Source: Streptomyces sp. NRRL S-646 (lineage in GTDB: Bacteria > Actinomycetota > Actinomycetes > Streptomycetales > Streptomycetaceae). Taken from it: a stretch of DNA of 19,579 nucleotides. The stretch's first letter is position 1, and each line of letters opens with the position of its first letter. The position numbers were made by a program, and so were the translations under genes. The notes under the pieces are model-generated. The model was not told the origin of the DNA and did no database searches. It worked only from the letters and a program-made list of their open reading frames with translations. The stretch covers positions 1 through 19,579 of the forward strand of contig NZ_JODC01000045.1 in NCBI RefSeq assembly GCF_000720765.1, read 5' to 3'. Positions 5,885-13,800 of this stretch are shown here, piece by piece.

Positions 5885-7657
5885 TCAGGCCGCGGGGGCG
5901 ATCTCCTCGCCGCTCCGGTCCGGCACCGCCCGAACGGTGCTCCGCTCACGGCCACGCCGCACCGTCGCAAGGGCCGTCAGCAGGGCTGCCGCGCCGGCCG
6001 CCGTGAAGCACAACGCAGTCGGCATCCCGCCCACCAGGAGCCCCGCCACGGCCGCGCCTGCCGTACCGCCCGCGTTCACCCCCGTGTTGACCCAGGCACC
6101 GGCCCGGACCCGAGCCTCCGGCGCCGCCGCGTCGTCGGCGATCAGATAGGCGGTGGTCAGCGTCGGCGAGACAAAGAACCCCGCGGCCGCCAGCGCGACG
6201 GCGAGCGCGCCGAGCCCGGGGGCGAACCCGGCACCGAGCAACGCCACCCCCAGGCCCGCCGCCGTCAGGGGCAGCCGCACCGGGGCCGGGACACGCCAGT
6301 GGACGGCCCCGTTGACCAGACCGCCGACCGCACTCCCGGCCGACAGCGCAGCCAGCGTCCAGGCCACGGCGCCATCCCCGTAGTGCCGCTGCTCGGCAAA
6401 GGCCACCACCACCAGGTCAACCACCCCCAGCGTCAGCCCGACGCCACCCGCAGCGACAACGGGCTGCAGAATCCCACGCAGCACACCCCGCCCCGCCCCG
6501 CGCCGCAGCCGGACCCGGCGCACCACACTCCGCCCGTCAGCCCCCGGCCTGATCCCGCGCAGCCGACCAGGCGCGATCCCACCCCACCCGGCACGGACTC
6601 GGCGCAGCACACTCCGCCCAGCAGCCCCCGGCCCGAAGAGCAGCCTGCGCCGCGCCCCCTGCGCGACCACACCCAGCCCGGCACGAACTCGGCGCAGCGC
6701 ACCAACCCGTCCAGGGACAAGCCCGCCCAACGATTCCCGCGCGGCAACACCCCTCCCCGAACGGCATCCGCCCAGCGCACTCCCCCCAACAGCACCCGAC
6801 TCGGAGAGCACCTCACGCCGCGCCCCCCGCACGACCACGCCTCGCCCGGACACGAGCCCGCGCAGCCATCCGCCCACCCCCTGCGCGGAACGGCGCCCGT
6901 GCAGCGCACTCCGCCCGGATTCAAGCCCCCTCAGCCACCCCCGCGCGACCACGCCCTGCGAGGGGAGCAGCCCGCGCAGCCGCCCCCGCACGCCCGCGTC
7001 CCGCCTGCCCCCACCCCGCCCCGTACTCGCTCCCACGGCCCTCGCCGCCCCGACAGCCGGCGACATGACGAACCCGGCCGTGCCTGTCACGATCAGCGCC
7101 GTGCCGAAGACGATGCCGGCCGTCGGTGGAGCGAAGCCGACGAGGATGCCGACCAGGAGCGGTCCCGAGACGAAGAGGAGTTCCTCGGCGACGCCGTCGA
7201 GGCTGTAGGCGCGCTGCAGCAGGGCGCGGTCCGGGGCCAGCCGGCCCCATACGGCGCGCATGGTCGGGCCCAGCGGAGGAGTGCAGGCGCCCGCCGTGGC
7301 GGTCACGGCGCCGAGGACGAGCGGGGAGACGGCACCGGGGCGCCGGACGAGCAGCGTGAGCAGCCCGAGCAGGGCCGCGTACGCCGTGACCATCGGGACG
7401 AGCGTGCGGCGCGGCCCGTGCCGGTCGATCAGGGCGGCCCGCGCGGGCGACAGGAAGACGCTGGTGGCGCCGAACAGCGCCATGACGGTGCCCGCCACCG
7501 CGTACGACCCCGACGCGCGGGTCACGGCGAGCATCACCGACAGGGGGACGATTCCGTACGACAGCCTGCCGAGCAGGGCGGCGGCGAAGGTACGGCGGGC
7601 ATGCGGAATGCGGAGGACGGCGGCATACGACGGCCGTCCCGCTGGCGTGGAAGACAC
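5885..7657 (-). CDS. MFS transporter with expanded Arg/Gly-rich central loop
   Basis: A 590-residue major-facilitator-type exporter. Residues 1-205 hold six likely membrane helices and the MFS loop 2-3 motif near SPARAALIDRHGPRRT (70-85). Residues about 396-565 hold the second half (GILQPVVAAGGVGLTLGVVDL onward, with FFVSPTLTTAYLIADDAA). Between them, residues about 205-395 are a low-complexity Arg/Gly/Val insertion built from degenerate repeats (for example GRSVLRRVRAG, GRSVVRRVRLR). Without it the protein would be about 400 residues, the usual size. GTG start at 7657 has GAGGAA about six bases upstream. A small hairpin (7665-7677) covers that ribosome binding site. The substrate cannot be read from sequence. 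Confidence 0.8.
   Translation of the reverse strand: MSSTPAGRPSYAAVLRIPHARRTFAAALLGRLSYGIVPLSVMLAVTRASGSYAVAGTVMALFGATSVFLSPARAALIDRHGPRRTLVPMVTAYAALLGLLTLLVRRPGAVSPLVLGAVTATAGACTPPLGPTMRAVWGRLAPDRALLQRAYSLDGVAEELLFVSGPLLVGILVGFAPPTAGIVFGTALIVTGTAGFVMSPAVGAARAVGASTGRGGGRRDAGVRGRLRGLLPSQGVVARGWLRGLESGRSALHGRRSAQGVGGWLRGLVSGRGVVVRGARREVLSESGAVGGSALGGCRSGRGVAARESLGGLVPGRVGALRRVRAGLGVVAQGARRRLLFGPGAAGRSVLRRVRAGWGGIAPGRLRGIRPGADGRSVVRRVRLRRGAGRGVLRGILQPVVAAGGVGLTLGVVDLVVVAFAEQRHYGDGAVAWTLAALSAGSAVGGLVNGAVHWRVPAPVRLPLTAAGLGVALLGAGFAPGLGALAVALAAAGFFVSPTLTTAYLIADDAAAPEARVRAGAWVNTGVNAGGTAGAAVAGLLVGGMPTALCFTAAGAAALLTALATVRRGRERSTVRAVPDRSGEEIAPAA
6475..7045 (-). repeat. Degenerate tandem repeat inside the MFS gene
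   Basis: The central-loop coding DNA holds imperfect direct repeats. The clearest pair is 6516-6549 and 6600-6633, 34 bases with three mismatches and an 84-base (28-codon) offset. More diverged copies begin near 6690 and 6769. A second recurrent unit, GCGCGACCAC or close variants, occurs at about 6661, 6829 and 6946. The frame stays open throughout, consistent with growth by multiples of three. Confidence 0.6.
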
Positions 7658-7662
7658 GGGAG

Positions 7663-7677
7663 TTCCTCGACTCGAGG
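7663..7677 (-). promoter_or_regulatory. Small hairpin over the MFS ribosome binding site
   Basis: On the mRNA, CCTCG-AGT-CGAGG can fold into a 5-bp stem whose 3' arm contains the GAGG of the ribosome binding site just upstream of the GTG at 7657. It might limit translation or mark an operator. The evidence is only the inverted repeat and its position. Confidence 0.3.
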
Positions 7678-7792
7678 CGGAAAAGGGGACGCCTGTTCGC
7701 CGCGGCGGCCGTGCGGTCAGTCAGTCGTTTCGTCGGTCGACTGCCGCTCGCCGTACGCGGGCCTGGGCGTGCCCTATGCCAAGAGGAGGTAC

Positions 7793-7891
7793 ATGCGCAT
7801 CAACGTAACAGCGCGGGCCGGGAGTTGGCCACGCGATAAATCGCCTCAGCCCTGCGTCAGCCCCGCCACCAGTTCGTCCGCCGCACGGTAG
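7793..7891 (+). CDS. Possible small ORF, 32 residues
   Basis: An ATG at 7793 follows a very strong Shine-Dalgarno-like AAGAGGAGGT (7781-7790), spaced two to three bases from the start codon, which is short. The frame, beginning MRINVTARAG, runs to 7891 and overlaps the 3' end of meaB on the opposite strand by 46 bases. It is divergent from the MFS gene. No family is recognised and the composition is not informative. It may be a leader peptide or a chance match. I keep it only because the ribosome binding site is the best in this otherwise empty 188-base gap. Confidence 0.2.
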   Translation: MRINVTARAGSWPRDKSPQPCVSPATSSSAAR

Positions 7892-8802
7892 GGGTCCAGG
7901 TCCCCGGCGACGATCCGTTCCGCCAGTGCGCTCAGGCGGCGGTCGCCGTGCAGGTCGCCGATGCGTTCCCGTAGGGCCGTCACGGCGATGGTCTCGACCT
8001 CGCGCGAGGCGCGGGCCAGGCGGCGGTCCGCCAGTACGCCCCGCTCCTCCATCCATGCGCGGTGCTTCTCCAGGGCCTCGACGACCTCGTCGACGCCCTC
8101 GGCGCGCGCTGCGACCGTCTTGACGATCGGCGGGCGCCAGTCGCCCGGGCCGCGGGACTCGCCCAGGCCCAGCATGTGGTTGAGCTCGCGGGCGGTGGCG
8201 TCGGCGCCGTCGCGGTCGGCCTTGTTGACGACGTAGACGTCACCGATCTCCAGGATTCCGGCCTTCGCCGCCTGGATGCCGTCGCCCATCCCGGGGGCCA
8301 GCAGCACCACGGACGTGTCGGCCTGGGAGGCGATCTCGACCTCCGACTGGCCCACGCCGACCGTCTCGACCAGGATCACGTCGCAGCCCGCCGCGTCCAG
8401 CACCCGGATCGCCTGCGGGGCTGCCCACGCAAGCCCGCCCAGGTGGCCCCGGGTCGCCATCGAGCGGATGTACACGCCGGGGTCGGAGGCGTGCTCCGAC
8501 ATCCGCACGCGGTCGCCGAGCAGGGCGCCGCCGGAGAAGGGGGACGACGGGTCGACGGCCAGGACGCCGACCCGTCTGCCCTGCTTGCGGTACGCCGTGA
8601 CGAGCGCGGACGTGGACGTCGACTTGCCGACGCCCGGCGAGCCGGTCAGACCGACCACGTACGCATTGCCCGTCAGCGGAGCGAGCGCCTCCATGACCTC
8701 CCTGAGCTGCGGGGACGCCCCCTCCACCAGGGAGATCAGCCGGGCCACGGCCCGCGGCCGGCCTTCTCTCGCCTGGGCGACGAGTGTGGAGACGTCCTGC
8801 AT
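7846..8802 (-). CDS. meaB: MeaB-type P-loop GTPase, methylmalonyl-CoA mutase chaperone
   Basis: A 318-residue SIMIBI-class GTPase of the MeaB/ArgK family, which protects and loads adenosylcobalamin into methylmalonyl-CoA mutase. Numbering from a GTG three bases further upstream, visible motifs are Walker A GSPGVGKST (55-63), VLAVDPSSP (81-89), the switch/base segment SMATRGHLGGL, ETVGVGQSEVEI (147-158), and NKAD for guanine recognition (194-197). The C-terminal dimerisation helices end in DLDPYRAADELVAGL. The ATG at 8802 is preferred over the GTG at 8805 because GGAG lies five bases before it. It follows the thiolase gene by 36 bases, in one operon, and mce lies just beyond, which supports a methylmalonyl-CoA role. 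The mutase itself is not in the window. Confidence 0.95.
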   Translation of the reverse strand: MQDVSTLVAQAREGRPRAVARLISLVEGASPQLREVMEALAPLTGNAYVVGLTGSPGVGKSTSTSALVTAYRKQGRRVGVLAVDPSSPFSGGALLGDRVRMSEHASDPGVYIRSMATRGHLGGLAWAAPQAIRVLDAAGCDVILVETVGVGQSEVEIASQADTSVVLLAPGMGDGIQAAKAGILEIGDVYVVNKADRDGADATARELNHMLGLGESRGPGDWRPPIVKTVAARAEGVDEVVEALEKHRAWMEERGVLADRRLARASREVETIAVTALRERIGDLHGDRRLSALAERIVAGDLDPYRAADELVAGLTQG

Positions 8803-8838
8803 CACAGCTCCGTTCAGAGAGGTACGTGGAGAGAGGGT

Positions 8839-10041
8839 TCAGGCCTTGGGTACCCGCACGATCAGTGCGTCACCCTGACCGCCGCCACCGCACAGCGCGG
8901 CCGCACCCACGCCGCCGCCCCGGCGCTTCAGCTCCAGCGCCAGATGCAGGACGAGCCGGGCGCCGGACATGCCGATGGGGTGGCCCAGGGCAATCGCACC
9001 GCCGTTGACATTCACCTTTTCTGTTGAAACTCCGAGGTCCTTCATTGACTGCACCGCCACGGCGGCGAAGGCCTCGTTGATCTCGATGAGGTCCAGGTCC
9101 TCGACCTCCAGGCCCTCCTTCTTCAGGGCGTGCAGGATCGCGTTGGACGGCTGCGACTGGAGCGAGTTGTCCGGGCCCGCCACATTGCCGTGGGCGCCGA
9201 TCTCGGCGATCCAGTCCAGGCCCAGCTCCTGCGCCTTGGCCTTGCTCATCACGACCACGGCCGCCGCACCGTCCGAGATCTGCGAGGCGGAACCGGCCGT
9301 GATCGTGCCGTCCCTGGTGAACGCCGGGCGCAGCTTTCCCAGGGACTCCGCGGTCGTGTCGCCGCGGATGCCCTCGTCCTTGCTGAACAGGACCGGGTCG
9401 CCCTTGCGCTGCGGGATCTCCACCGGCGTGATCTCGGCCTCGAAGATGCCGTTCTTCTGGGCGGCGGCCGCGCGCTGGTGGGACAGGGCGGCGATCTCGT
9501 CCTGCTCGGGGCGCTGGATGCCCAGGCGGGTGTTGTGCTTCTCCGTCGACTCGCCCATGGCGATGTTCTCGAAGGCGTCGGTCAGGCCGTCGTACGCCAT
9601 GGCGTCGAGCATCTCGATCGCGCCGTACTTGAAGCCCTCGCGGGACTTGGGCAGCAGGTGGGGCGCGTTGGTCATGGACTCCTGGCCGCCCGCGACGATC
9701 ACGTCGAACTCGCCGGCGCGGATCAGCTGGTCGGCGAGCGCGATGGCGTCGAGGCCGGACAGACACACCTTGTTGACGGTGAGTGCCGGGACGTTCATCG
9801 GGATGCCGGCCTTGACGGCGGCCTGGCGTGCCGGAATCTGCCCTGCCCCGGCCTGCAGCACCTGACCCATGATCACGTACTGCACCTGGTCGCCACCGAT
9901 CCCCGCACGGTCGAGGGCGGCCTTGATCGCGAAGCCGCCGAGGTCGGCTCCGGAGAAGGACTTGAGGGAGCCCAGCAGCCGTCCCATGGGCGTACGTGCC
10001 CCCGCGACGATCACCGAGGTGGTGCTGTTCGATCCAGACAT
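8839..10041 (-). CDS. Acetyl-CoA C-acetyltransferase (thiolase)
   Basis: A 400-residue type II thiolase that condenses two acetyl-CoA or cleaves acetoacetyl-CoA. The active-site residues are visible: the nucleophile Cys93 in [11 protein letters not shown], His354 in [16 protein letters not shown], and Cys384 in [11 protein letters not shown]. It begins with [18 protein letters not shown], as usual. The frame is open further upstream, but the ATG at 10041 precedes the family start and has GGAAGGGGA about nine bases upstream. It is the first gene of a pair with meaB, so it may feed acetoacetyl-CoA towards ethylmalonyl-CoA or polyhydroxybutyrate-type metabolism (inference). A short patch at about 9005-9050 uses codons rare in the rest of the gene. 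Confidence 0.95.
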   Translation of the reverse strand: MSGSNSTTSVIVAGARTPMGRLLGSLKSFSGADLGGFAIKAALDRAGIGGDQVQYVIMGQVLQAGAGQIPARQAAVKAGIPMNVPALTVNKVCLSGLDAIALADQLIRAGEFDVIVAGGQESMTNAPHLLPKSREGFKYGAIEMLDAMAYDGLTDAFENIAMGESTEKHNTRLGIQRPEQDEIAALSHQRAAAAQKNGIFEAEITPVEIPQRKGDPVLFSKDEGIRGDTTAESLGKLRPAFTRDGTITAGSASQISDGAAAVVVMSKAKAQELGLDWIAEIGAHGNVAGPDNSLQSQPSNAILHALKKEGLEVEDLDLIEINEAFAAVAVQSMKDLGVSTEKVNVNGGAIALGHPIGMSGARLVLHLALELKRRGGGVGAAALCGGGGQGDALIVRVPKA

Positions 10042-10096
10042 GAGCTGCGATCCCCTTCCGGCTGCACTGCCGAGGAGTGAACGAGGGTTTACTTCG

Positions 10097-10126
10097 AATG
10101 TACTGAGTGGCACTCCGTGCCGTCAC
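10097..10126 (-). promoter_or_regulatory. Promoter of the thiolase-meaB operon
   Basis: On the minus strand, GTGACG (10121-10126) and TACATT (10097-10102) are separated by 18 bases, with the conserved TGAC core and a TAnnnT -10. The start point would be near 10090, giving a leader of about 50 bases with a clear ribosome binding site. I see no equally good promoter for the divergent mce gene. Confidence 0.5.
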
Positions 10127-10188
10127 CCGGCAGTCGGTGTGATCGCTGGCACGTTGCGTAACCATCCCCGGAGCGCTGCACTAACACC

Positions 10189-10629
10189 ATGCTGACGCGA
10201 ATCGACCACATCGGAATCGCCTGTTTCGATCTCGACAAGACCGTCGAGTTCTACCGGGCCACATACGGCTTCGAGGTGTTCCACTCCGAGGTCAACGAGG
10301 AGCAGGGCGTCCGCGAGGCCATGCTCAAGATCAACGACACGTCCGACGGCGGGGCCTCCTACCTGCAGCTTCTGGAGCCGACGCGACCGGACTCGACCGT
10401 CGCCAAGTGGCTCGACAAGAACGGCGAGGGTGTCCACCACATTGCTTTCGGTACGGCGGACGTGGACGGCGACGCGGCCGACATCAAGGAAAAGGGCGTA
10501 CGCGTTCTGTACGAGGAGCCCCGACGCGGCTCCATGGGGTCACGAATCACGTTCCTGCACCCCAAGGACTGCCACGGCGTTCTGACAGAACTGGTCACTT
10601 CCGCGCCTGTTGAGTCACCTGAGCACTGA
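10189..10629 (+). CDS. mce: Methylmalonyl-CoA epimerase
   Basis: A 146-residue vicinal-oxygen-chelate (glyoxalase-fold) protein that interconverts (2R)- and (2S)-methylmalonyl-CoA. The two βαβββ halves are evident: LTRIDHIGIACFDLDKTVEFY at the start and GVHHIAFGTADVDG in the middle. Expected metal ligands are His7, Gln60, His84 and Glu134, with Glu43 (VREAML) matching the second catalytic acid of the Propionibacterium enzyme. Length is normal. It is divergent from the thiolase-meaB operon, with which it shares the methylmalonyl-CoA pathway. ATG at 10189 has no well-spaced Shine-Dalgarno sequence (nearest GGAG is 15 bases away). Confidence 0.95.
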   Translation: MLTRIDHIGIACFDLDKTVEFYRATYGFEVFHSEVNEEQGVREAMLKINDTSDGGASYLQLLEPTRPDSTVAKWLDKNGEGVHHIAFGTADVDGDAADIKEKGVRVLYEEPRRGSMGSRITFLHPKDCHGVLTELVTSAPVESPEH

Positions 10630-10660
10630 CCCCCGTACATATGGGCCGGTAGGGTTGGGG

Positions 10661-10689
10661 GCGGTCGCCACTATTTGGGGGGTGACCGC
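10661..10689. promoter_or_regulatory. Inverted repeat between mce and scy
   Basis: GCGGTCGCC (10661-10669) and GGTGACCGC (10681-10689) pair at eight of nine positions around an 11-base loop, ACTATTTGGGG. It lies 32 bases after the mce stop and about 150 bases before scy. It could be an mce terminator or an operator upstream of scy. The rest of 10630-10839 is G-rich with no convincing promoter. Confidence 0.4.
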
Positions 10690-10839
10690 ACGCCGGGGTC
10701 CGGGTTTCGGGGGGCGAGCGTCGGGGCAGCAGCCCGTGCTCCGCCGTTGATCTGACACCATTCCCCGGGGGCCCCGTTCGGCGGATGGACGGAGCTCGTT
10801 TGGCCAGACTTGCGACCAGGGGACGGATGGGACCGCGCA

Positions 10840-13800
10840 GTGCGGGGCTACGAACGCCAGGAGCGAGAGCCGGCGGCTGACGTCGACCACCTCTCTCGGT
10901 TCGAGGCCGAGATGGAGCGGCTGAAGACCGAGCGGGAAAAGGCGATCCAGCACGCCGAGGACCTCGGCTACCAGGTCGAGGTGCTGCGCGCCAAGCTTCA
11001 CGAGGCGCGCCGCACCATCATGTCCCGACCCTCCTTCGACGGCGGTGACATCGGCTACCAGGCCGAGCAGCTGCTGCGGAACGCGCAGATCCAGGCCGAC
11101 CAGCTGCGTCAGGACGCCGAGCGTGAGCTCAGCCAGGCGCGGGCGCAGACCCAGCGCATCCTCCAGGAGCATGCGGAGCAGGCCGCCCGGCTGCAGGCCG
11201 AGCTGCACCAGGAGGCGGTCACCCGCCGCCAGCAGCTGGACCAGGAGCTGGCGGAGCGCCGGCAGACCGTCGAGTCGCACGTCAACGAGAACGTGGCCTG
11301 GGCGGAGCAGCTGCGCGCCCGTACCGAGTCCCAGGCGCGCCGGCTGCTCGACGAGTCCCGCGCCGAGGCCGAGCAGGCCCTGGCCGCCGCCCGTGCGGAG
11401 GCCGAGCGGGTCGCGAGCGAGGCCAGGCAGCGGCTGCAGAGCGAGGCCGAGGAGGCCCGCGCGGAGGCGGACCAGCTGCTGCGCCGGGCGCGCGCGGACG
11501 CCGAGCGGCTGCTGAACGCCGCGTCCACGCAGGCCCAGGAGGCCACGGACCACGCCGAGCAGCTGCGCACCTCCACCGCGACCGAGTCGGACTCCGCCCG
11601 CCGCCAGGCTCAGGAGCTGAGCCGGGCCGCCGAGCAGCGCATGGCGGAGGCCGAGGAGGCGCTGCGCAAGGCGCAGGCCGAGGCCGACAAGCTGGTCACC
11701 GAGGCCACGGCGGCCGCCGAGAAGGCCCTCGCCAGCGCCGAGTCGACGAACGAGCAGCGCACGCGTACGGCGAAGGAGCAGGTCGCCCGGCTGGTCGAGG
11801 AGGCCACGAAGGAGGCCGAGGCCACCAAGTCGGACGCCGAGCAGGTCGTCGCGGACGCCCGTTCCGAGGCCGAGCGGATCGTCGCGGAGGCCTCCGAGAA
11901 GGCCCGCACGATCACGGCCGAGGAGAGCGCGACCCAGCTGTCCAAGGCGGCCAAGACGGCCGAGGACGTCCTCAACAGGGCGCAGGAGGACGCGAAGAAC
12001 ACCACCAAGGCCGCCGCCGAGGAGGCCGAGCGGATCCGCTCGGAGGCCGAGGCCGAGGCGGACCGGCTGCGCGCCGAGGCGCACGACATCTCGGAGCAGC
12101 TCAAGGGCGCGGCCAAGGACGACACCAAGGAGTACCGCGCCAAGACGGTCGAGCTGCAGGAGGAGGCGCGCCGGCTGCGCGGCGAGGCCGAGCAGCTGCG
12201 CGCCGACGCGGTCGCCGAGGGCGAGAAGATCCGCGCGGAGGCCCGCAAGGAGGCCGTCCAGCAGATCGAGGAGGCGGCCAAGACCGCCGAGGAGCTGCTG
12301 GCGAAGTCCCGGCAGGACGCGGACGAGCTGCGTCAGAAGGCCACCACGGACAGCGAGAAGGTCCGTACGGAGGCCATCGAGCGGGCGACCACGCTGCGCC
12401 GGCAGGCCGAGGAGACCCTCCAGCGCACCCGTCAGGAGGCGGAGCGGCACCGCGAGGAGGTCGTCGAACAGGCCGAGGGCATCAAGGCCGAGGCCGAACG
12501 AGCCGCGCGGGAGCTGCAGGAGGAGACCGAGCGGGCCATGGAGGCCCGCCGTGCGGAAGCGGCCGAGGAGCTGACGCGGCTGCACACGGAGGCCGAGGAG
12601 CGCCTCGCCGCCGCCGAGCAGGCACTGACCGACGCCCGCGAGGAGGCGTCGCGGATCCGCCGCGAGGCCGCCGAGGAGTCGGAGCGGCTGCGCGCCGAGG
12701 CCGCCGAGCGGATCCGCACCCTGCAGGCGCAGGCCGAGGCGGAGGCCGACCGGCTGCGCAACGAGGCCGCTTCGGACGCGTCCGCGTCCCGGGCCGAGGG
12801 CGAGGCCATCGCCGTACGCCTGCGGTCCGAGGCCGCCGCGGAGGCGGAGCGGCTGAAGTCGGAGGCGCAGGAGAGCGCCGACCGGGTGCGGGCGGAGGCG
12901 CTGGCCGCCGCCGAGCGGCTCGGCACCGAGGCGTCCGAGACGCTGGCCGCCGCGCAGGAGGAGGCCAACCGGCGCCGTCGCGAGGCCGAGGAGACCCTCG
13001 GCGCCGCGCGCACCGAGGCCGACCAGGAGCGCGAGCGGGCGCGCGAGCAGAGCGAGGAGCTGCTGGCCTCGGCACGCAACCGCGTGGAGGAGGCGCAGGC
13101 CGAGGCCGTGCGGCTGGTCGAGGAGGCCGACCGGCGCGCGAACGAGATGGTGTCGGACGCCGAGCAGCACGCCCAGCAGGTACGGGACTCGGTGGCCGGG
13201 CTGCACGAGCAGGCCCAGGAGGAGATCACCGGGCTGCGCAGCGCCGCCGAGCACGCGGCGGACCGCACCCGGCGCGAGGCGCAGGAGGAGGCGGACCGGG
13301 TCCGCTCCGACGCCTACGCCGAGCGGGAGCGGGCCAGCGAGGACGCGGGCCGTATCCGGCGCGAGGCGAACGAGGAGACCGACGCCGCCAAGGCGCTTGC
13401 CGAGCGCACGGTTTCGGAAGCGATCGCGGAGTCGGAGCGGCTGCGTTCGGACGCGGCCGAGTACGCGCAGCGGGTGCGTACGGAGGCGTCGGACGCGATC
13501 GCCGAGGCCGACCAGGCGGCGGCGCGCACCCGGGCCGACGCCCGCGAGGACGCCAACCGCATCCGCTCGGACGCGGCGACGCAGGCGGACGCCCTCATCA
13601 CCGAGGCGCGCAGCGAGGCCGAGCGGCTCACCACCGAGACGGTCCGGGACACCGACCAGCTGCGCACCGAGACGGTCGCGGAGGCCGAGCGGGTGCGGGC
13701 CGAGGCGGTCGCCAAGGCGGAGAAGCTCATCGCGGACGCCACCGGGGACGCGGAGCGGCTGCGTGCCGAGGCCGCCGACACGGTCGGGGCGGCGCAGCAG

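Noticed and set aside
6299..7891. A 530-residue plus-strand frame rich in Pro, Arg and Thr, opposite the MFS gene.
   Set aside because: It is antisense to recognisable MFS membrane helices at both ends. Its Pro-rich middle is the complement of the Arg/Gly repeat. Only the last 32 codons are kept as a weak separate candidate.
9005..9010. A perfect TTGACA hexamer on the plus strand inside the thiolase gene, suggesting an antisense promoter.
   Set aside because: No -10-like hexamer occurs 16-19 bases downstream (the region reads AACTCC).
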